This document shows, piece after piece, positions 59,241 through 64,000 of a DNA stretch of 64,000 nt. A program made the translations under genes and the position numbers. The stretch's first letter is position 1. Each line of letters opens with the position of its first letter. Under the pieces are notes generated by a model. The model was given only the letters and a program-made list of their open reading frames with translations, was not told the DNA's origin and did no database searches. This DNA is from Clostridia bacterium (GTDB taxonomy: Bacteria; Bacillota; Clostridia; Oscillospirales; CAG-272). The stretch spans positions 1 through 64,000 of the forward strand of contig JAFQOP010000007.1 of the NCBI GenBank assembly GCA_017403155.1, in the 5' to 3' direction.

Positions 59241-59288
59241 AAAAATGCAACGCACAGGACACACCGACTGCGTTGCATTTTTTATGTC
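59241..59288. terminator. Terminator after groEL
   Basis: AAAAATGCAACGCA (59241-59254) pairs with TGCGTTGCATTTTT (59269-59282), a 14-bp stem with A/T runs on both sides. Confidence 0.9.
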
Positions 59289-59325
59289 CTTTTTTCTCTC
59301 GGCAGGACGAATGTTGTTCATAAAC

Positions 59326-59354
59326 TTGACATATTTCTGCTTTTGTAGTATAAT
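59326..59354 (+). promoter_or_regulatory. Promoter of 59402
   Basis: TTGACA (59326-59331), 17 bp, TATAAT (59349-59354). Confidence 0.85.
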
Positions 59355-59401
59355 GCAGTTAAATATATAAAAACAAAAATGCTCCGAAAGGTAAAAATCG
59401 T

Positions 59402-61324
59402 ATGACGGTAGCAAAGAAAAGAGCACTCAAGATTTCTCTTTTGCTCGGTTTTTTTATAATTCTCGGACTGATTATATATATGCTTCTCTCGGGTGAGAAT
59501 GCCGATCTGATAAAGAGTGTATTCACCGAGGACCTCACAAGAGACGAGATTCGTGACAGACTGATTGACGTCGGTATCCGCGGATATCTGACGATAGCTA
59601 TACTGGCAATGCTCCAGGTTGTCCTGACCTTCCTGCCTGCCGAGCCCGTGCAGGTCATCGGCGGCATCGCCTTCGGCTTTGTGCGCGGTGTCATCGCCTG
59701 CATAGCGGGCGTCATCGTCGGCAATACCATAATATTCATACTCTATAAGATATACGGCACAAGACTCAACAACTTCTTCGACAAGAACCTCGAGCTCGAC
59801 CTCAACAAGGCGAATCACTCGGGCAAGCTCGCCGCTGTCGTATTTCTCCTCTACTTCCTCCCCGCAATACCCTACGGCATGATTTGCTTCTTTGCCGCCT
59901 CCACGAGAATGAAGTATCCGAGATATATTACCCTCACCGTCCTCGGTGCGATTCCCTCTGTGTGTATCGGTGTCGGACTCGGTGACCTCGCCCTCTCAAC
60001 GGGCTGGATAGTCACGGGCATAATACTCTTCGTGGTGGTGACCCTTCTTATCATAATGATGGTAAAGAAGGATGCAATCATGGCGTGGATAAACAAGATA
60101 ATCCGCAAGCTCTCGGAGCCCCACAGCACCAAGACCGTTGTAAAAAAATATTCCTCCGTAAGGCTCTATATCCTTGCCGCAATTGCGCGCGCGGTTTTCT
60201 TCTTCAAGGGCATCAGGGTGCGCCTTTACAACAAGGCAGGGCAGCTTAGCCGTCCCTCGATAGTTTTGTGCAATCACGGCTCCTTCTTCGACTTCGCCTA
60301 CTCGGGGCTTCTGATAAAAAAATATGCCCCCAACTATATTGTAGCCAGACTCTACTTTTGCAACCGTACTCTTGCAAGAGTCCTGCGCGCACACGGCACC
60401 TTCCCGAAGAGCATGTTTACTATGGACCTCGAGAGTGCCAAGAACTGCCGCAGAGTGCTGAGGAGCGGCGGAGTTCTCGCATTTATGCCCGAGGCGAGAC
60501 TTTCCACCGTGGGCAAATTCGAGGATATTCAGCCGTCGACCTACGCATTTCTCAAGCAGGCGGGCGTCGACGTATATACCGTTAAAGTCAACGGCGACTA
60601 TCTCTGTGACCCCAAGTGGGGACACGGGCTTCGCCGCGGCTCGCTCGTTGAGGCAACCCTCGAGCAGCTTATAAGCGCGGACGAGCTTCCCGCCCTCACA
60701 ACCGAAGAGATAGCTACCCGTGTTGAAGAAAGGCTCTCATACAACGAGCTCGAGTGGCTCGACTCTCATCCCGAGGTGCACTACAAATCAAAGAGGCTTG
60801 CCGAGGGACTTGAAAACGTGCTTGCCATCTGTCCGCGCTGCGGTGCAAGGCACGCCCTCCGCACAAGGAGGCGCACCGTCAGCTGCGAGAAGTGTGGTAT
60901 GACACTCGAGATGAATGACCGTTATGCCTTTGTCGGTGACGCTCCCTTCAGGAATTTTGCCGAGTGGTATGACTGGCAGTATGCCAAGCTCTCCGACGAG
61001 ATTCTTAACGACCCGACCTACACCCTCACCGACAGGGTGACGCTGAAGCTCCCCTCCACCGATGGCAAAAAGCAGCTGCGCGTGGCGGGCGAGGGCGAGT
61101 GCACACTCTCTCGCGACGGACTTGTCTATAAGGGGACTATGGACGGCGAGACGGTGGAGCTTTGCTTCTCCATGAATGAGATGTACCGCCTTCTTTTCGG
61201 TGCGGGCGTGAATTTTGAGATATACAGAGCACAGACCATATACTTCTTTGTTCCGACGGAGCTGCGCAGTGCCGTAACGTGGTACATGGCAAGTAAGATT
61301 TTGAAGGATTCCTCAGTCCAATAA
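59402..61324 (+). CDS. VTT-domain membrane protein fused to a PlsC-type acyltransferase and zinc ribbon (640 aa)
   Basis: Residues about 10-225 are a VTT/DedA-type (SNARE-associated) membrane domain with LPAEPVQVIGGIAFGFVRG and six or so hydrophobic segments. About 255-435 is a lysophosphatidate acyltransferase-like domain with NHGSFFDF (HX4D catalytic) and FMPEARLS in place of the usual EGxR. CPRC...CEKC near 475-500 is a zinc ribbon, and an unrecognised beta-rich C-terminus of about 130 residues follows. A lipid transport or remodelling role at the membrane fits all parts. AAAGGTAAAAATCGT precedes ATG 59402. Confidence 0.8.
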   Translation: MTVAKKRALKISLLLGFFIILGLIIYMLLSGENADLIKSVFTEDLTRDEIRDRLIDVGIRGYLTIAILAMLQVVLTFLPAEPVQVIGGIAFGFVRGVIACIAGVIVGNTIIFILYKIYGTRLNNFFDKNLELDLNKANHSGKLAAVVFLLYFLPAIPYGMICFFAASTRMKYPRYITLTVLGAIPSVCIGVGLGDLALSTGWIVTGIILFVVVTLLIIMMVKKDAIMAWINKIIRKLSEPHSTKTVVKKYSSVRLYILAAIARAVFFFKGIRVRLYNKAGQLSRPSIVLCNHGSFFDFAYSGLLIKKYAPNYIVARLYFCNRTLARVLRAHGTFPKSMFTMDLESAKNCRRVLRSGGVLAFMPEARLSTVGKFEDIQPSTYAFLKQAGVDVYTVKVNGDYLCDPKWGHGLRRGSLVEATLEQLISADELPALTTEEIATRVEERLSYNELEWLDSHPEVHYKSKRLAEGLENVLAICPRCGARHALRTRRRTVSCEKCGMTLEMNDRYAFVGDAPFRNFAEWYDWQYAKLSDEILNDPTYTLTDRVTLKLPSTDGKKQLRVAGEGECTLSRDGLVYKGTMDGETVELCFSMNEMYRLLFGAGVNFEIYRAQTIYFFVPTELRSAVTWYMASKILKDSSVQ

Positions 61325-61346
61325 AGCTTTGAAAGAGAGGCATCAT

Positions 61347-62798
61347 ATGAAAGATAAGTGCAGAAAGGAAAAGGCGTTTACCAACATAGGACTAAAATCC
61401 TGCGTGAGCGTCGTAATAATACTTCTCGTCGTGCTTGCTATAAGCGGCGCGCTCTCCTACTTTATCCCCCAGGGCTCGTTTGAAACCGCCGTCGACGCAG
61501 ACGGAAATGATAAAATTATTCCGGGAACCTATCACTCCGACGGTGTGATAGACGGAATTGCCATCTGGCGTGTTATCACCGCACCCGTGCGAGTTTTCTT
61601 CACGGGAGATTGGCTGAATATCGTAATGATTTCCGTATTCCTTCTCGTTATGAGCGGAGTGTTTAATCTTCTGGAGAAGACAAACGGAATTAAGGTGCTC
61701 ATCGGCAGGATAATGCGAAAGCTGAAGGACAAGGGCGCACCCGTCGTATGCCTTTCGGTGCTTGTGTTTATGCTCTTCGGCTCCTTCTTCGGTATGTTTG
61801 AGGAGCTCACCACTCTTATCCCCATTATGGTTATGTTTGCCCTCTCGATGGGAATGGATACAATGACGGGCGTGGGCGCCTGCATGCTTGCCGCCTGCTT
61901 CGGCTTTTCTGCAGCCATAACCAACCCCTTCTCGGTCGGACTCGTTGCCCAGGAGGCGGGAGTCGGTCCTCTCGAGGGCGTGTGGCTTCGTATAGTTTTC
62001 TTCGCTATAATATATGCCATTGTCTGCGTATTCCTTATGCTTCATCTTCGTAAGATAGAGCGCGACCCCACTTCATCCCCAACCTATGAGGCAGACCTGG
62101 AGAAGAAGGCAAAGCTCGAGGAAATGCCTGCCGAGAAGATAGAAAACTCGGACAGAATTTTCCGCACCTACGCTATCTTCTTTATCGCGCAGATGCTCGT
62201 TCTTATACTCGTTGCATCCGTGCGCGCTATATCGGGCCTTGCGATTCCCATCCTCGCGGTGAGCTTCCTTGTCGGAGGTATCATAGCGGGTCTATCAGTC
62301 ACAGAGAGAAAGTCGGACACCTTCCGCTATATGCTGAAGGGTGCGGCGGCAATGCTTCCCGCCGTCCTTATGATAGCTCTCGCATCCTCGGTCAGCCTTG
62401 TGCTTGCCGAGAGTGGGATACTACACACGATAATGAACTCGGTCATTGTCCTTCTTGACGGCAAGAGCAAGTTCTTCTGCGTGCTTCTGATTTACTTCCT
62501 GATACTTTTCCTCCAGCTCTTTATCGGCTCCGCATCTGCAAAGATAAGGCTCGTTATGCCCATCGTAATGCCGATTTGCGCAGCTCTTGGAATCTCGCCT
62601 GCGATTGTAATTCTGGCATACTGTATGGCGGATGGCTTTACCGACGTAATTATTCCCACCAATCCCGTGCTTCTCGTCGGACTCTCGATGGCAAACACCA
62701 CCTACGGCAAGTGGGTGAGGTGGACGTGGAAGCTGCAGCTTATCGTATTTGCCCTCACAATAGGCGTACTCTATTTTGCCTGCGCGATAGGCTATTAA
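61347..62798 (+). CDS. YfcC-family (C4-dicarboxylate carrier-like) transporter (483 aa)
   Basis: About twelve transmembrane segments with a central cytosolic linker (residues 245-285). The motifs MFEELTTLIPIMVMFALSMG, VAQEAGVGPLEGV and SAKIRLVMPIVMPICAALGIS are characteristic of the YfcC/basic amino-acid antiporter-like family of the ion-transporter superfamily, substrates of which are mostly untested. ATG 61347 after GAAAGAGAGGCATC. Stands alone between two terminators. Confidence 0.85.
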   Translation: MKDKCRKEKAFTNIGLKSCVSVVIILLVVLAISGALSYFIPQGSFETAVDADGNDKIIPGTYHSDGVIDGIAIWRVITAPVRVFFTGDWLNIVMISVFLLVMSGVFNLLEKTNGIKVLIGRIMRKLKDKGAPVVCLSVLVFMLFGSFFGMFEELTTLIPIMVMFALSMGMDTMTGVGACMLAACFGFSAAITNPFSVGLVAQEAGVGPLEGVWLRIVFFAIIYAIVCVFLMLHLRKIERDPTSSPTYEADLEKKAKLEEMPAEKIENSDRIFRTYAIFFIAQMLVLILVASVRAISGLAIPILAVSFLVGGIIAGLSVTERKSDTFRYMLKGAAAMLPAVLMIALASSVSLVLAESGILHTIMNSVIVLLDGKSKFFCVLLIYFLILFLQLFIGSASAKIRLVMPIVMPICAALGISPAIVILAYCMADGFTDVIIPTNPVLLVGLSMANTTYGKWVRWTWKLQLIVFALTIGVLYFACAIGY

Positions 62799-62801
62799 AT
62801 T

Positions 62802-62838
62802 AAAAATCCGTTGGCAAATGATGCCAACGGATTTTTTT
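62802..62838. terminator. Bidirectional terminator
   Basis: AAAAATCCGTTGGCA/TGCCAACGGATTTTT (15-bp stem), between the transporter (+) and addB (-). Confidence 0.92.
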
Positions 62839-64000
62839 ATATCTTTTTTCTGCATATGGGCTTAAACTGGCACCATTCGCATCCGCCGTCCTTCTTCTTC
62901 GGGGTGGGCGTAACGTTGCCGCCCTTGATTTCGCTTGCCACCCGACAGACCGCGGCGCTCACCGTTTCGTTATATTCGTCCCACTGAACGCGGCTGTATG
63001 CTCTGTCTGCATCCGAGCCGTGGGGCACTCCCTTTTTGGTGATACGAACGGGAGAGAACTTGATTCCCGTTGCGGATATTACCTCATCCTCGTTCAGTAT
63101 CATACCCTTGCGCTTCTGCGATGAGGTGATTGCCTTGTCTATCTCTGTCGCATCGGGGGTGCTGACGGTGATGTTTCCAACCTCGCATTTGAGGTATATA
63201 ATTCCCGAGGGCACGGGGGCCTTGTCGGGGTGTGCCCCGAGGTCGGCGAGGAAGCTCGCCTTTTTGCTCTCAACCACCGCCTTCAGATAAAGGAAGAGCT
63301 GCAGATTTTTTCCCTCCTTGAAGTCGTCGGGAGAGAAGTTCTTTGCTCCGGTCTTGTAGTCGACTGCTCGGACAAACAGCTCGTCGTCCGTGCGGTAGGT
63401 GTCTACGCGGTCTATCGTGCCGCGTACAGTCACGCACTCTCCGTTTTCGTCACGGAAAACAAGAGGCTCGGGCTGATTTTCTCCGTCACCGAGCTCAAGC
63501 TCGAAGTATCTCGGTATGTATTTTGAGCCGCGGAATTCCTCGCACAGATTTTCCACCACGGGCATTGCTGCGCGGCAGAGTCTGTCCGAGAGCACTCTCT
63601 CTCGCTCCGTGCGTGCCGTCTTTCCGTCGTTGACCTTCTCAAGAAAGCCGTCGGCGCCCCTTCTGACCATCTCGGTCATTTCCTCCCTCGTGATGGTATC
63701 CAGGTCTGCCTTGCCCTCCGCGACCTCGCCGAAGAAGCTCTCGAGTATCGCGTGGATAAAGGTGCCGACGTTGCGTGTGTCAAGCTCCGCCCTCTCCTCC
63801 GGCTTTAGACAGAGACCGTACTTGAGAAAGTAGAGCAGGGGGCAGTTGTTGAAGGTGTCTATTTTCGACTGAGAGAGGGATAGGGTAGCTGCGGCAAGCG
63901 CGCGGCGACTTTCCTCCGACAGATGCATGTCACCCGCGTCGATGGTGCTGTCCAGCATGCTTACACGTTCACCGAGTCCCGTCTTTTCGAGAGCCCTCCT
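62837..64000 (-). CDS. addB: ATP-dependent nuclease subunit AddB, C-terminal part
   Basis: The frame has no stop up to the window edge, so this is the last about 387 codons of a gene that begins outside. NNCPLLYFLKYGL gives the first cluster cysteine, GTIDRVD and RAVDYKTG form the PD-(D/E)XK nuclease core, and CEWCQFKPIC gives the remaining cysteines of the 4Fe-4S cluster; this order is that of AddB. Works with AddA in double-strand break repair by RecA loading. The ATG at 63958 is internal. Confidence 0.92.
   Translation of the reverse strand, partial: RRALEKTGLGERVSMLDSTIDAGDMHLSEESRRALAAATLSLSQSKIDTFNNCPLLYFLKYGLCLKPEERAELDTRNVGTFIHAILESFFGEVAEGKADLDTITREEMTEMVRRGADGFLEKVNDGKTARTERERVLSDRLCRAAMPVVENLCEEFRGSKYIPRYFELELGDGENQPEPLVFRDENGECVTVRGTIDRVDTYRTDDELFVRAVDYKTGAKNFSPDDFKEGKNLQLFLYLKAVVESKKASFLADLGAHPDKAPVPSGIIYLKCEVGNITVSTPDATEIDKAITSSQKRKGMILNEDEVISATGIKFSPVRITKKGVPHGSDADRAYSRVQWDEYNETVSAAVCRVASEIKGGNVTPTPKKKDGGCEWCQFKPICRKKI

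Overview
The window looks like part of a Gram-positive, endospore-forming gut-type Clostridia chromosome. The evidence is an intact spoIIAA-spoIIAB-sigF operon, a valine T-box in front of valS, a perfect CIRCE operator in front of groES-groEL, Shine-Dalgarno sites close to AGGAGG, TTGACA/TATAAT promoters with 16-18 bp spacers, and GTG/TTG starts. Genus cannot be fixed from the sequence alone.

Bases 1 to about 23,360 are an accessory island that is visibly different from the rest. It holds about 55 very small, tightly packed genes, all on the + strand, many overlapping by ATGA or TAATG junctions. It is rich in AGA arginine codons and TTCGAA-type sequence, and most products have no recognisable function. 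The island starts outside the window and ends at a strong terminator (23,323-23,361). No integrase, relaxase, capsid or replication gene is visible, so I can only call it a prophage- or ICE-like cargo region. Recognisable members are two DNA adenine methyltransferases (MT-A70 type with a frame-breaking run of ten G, and Dam type), an ABC/SMC-like ATPase, a MazF/PemK-like protein with a coiled-coil tail, an HTH regulator, several zinc-ribbon proteins, and a formylglycine-generating-enzyme/C-type-lectin-fold protein. The last has the signature of the variable target of a diversity-generating retroelement (DGR): a C-terminal variable-region motif, and a GC-rich hairpin with a GAGA loop just after the stop codon. 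No reverse transcriptase or template repeat is in the window. Four near-copies of one promoter module (about 855-928, 4068-4138, 11785-11853, 15743-15816) suggest that the island's operons are co-regulated.

From 23.7 kb on, ordinary chromosomal genes follow. 23.7-27.7 kb: rRNA methyltransferase rlmA, Holliday-junction resolvase-like ruvX, a PTS IIC-type membrane protein, and nicotinate phosphoribosyltransferase. 27.9-31.4 kb: a heterodimeric ABC exporter behind an 18-bp perfect palindrome. 31.6-38 kb: a hybrid excisionase/LuxR-type regulator, a small Cys-rich protein, and a 1496-residue GLUG-repeat surface protein. 38-41.2 kb (minus strand): thiI, and yolD with a Y-family DNA polymerase. 41.3-46.8 kb: T-box-valS, a BspA-like leucine-rich-repeat protein, a HAD hydrolase, and gpsA. 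46.9-50.8 kb: a uronate module (novel N-domain fused to KduI, then KduD and a GH88 unsaturated glucuronyl hydrolase) that would turn unsaturated disaccharides from lyase-cleaved uronic-acid glycans into 2-keto-3-deoxygluconate. 51-53.2 kb: an XRE regulator divergent from a GLUG lipoprotein with a (DTP)14 stalk. 53.3-55.5 kb: a PHP phosphoesterase and an XRE-S24 (LexA/CI-like) repressor divergent from a two-gene small operon. 55.6-57.1 kb: the sporulation sigma-F operon. 57.2-59.2 kb: CIRCE-groES-groEL. 59.4-64 kb: a VTT-PlsC-zinc-ribbon membrane protein, a YfcC-like transporter, and on the minus strand the C-terminal part of AddB running off the window.

The items most worth following up are the DGR target plus homing hairpin, the possibly phase-variable methyltransferase, the shared promoter module of the island, a dispersed GNRA-capped stem-loop family with compensatory changes, the fused KduI, and the operator arrays in front of the XRE-S24 and XRE genes.
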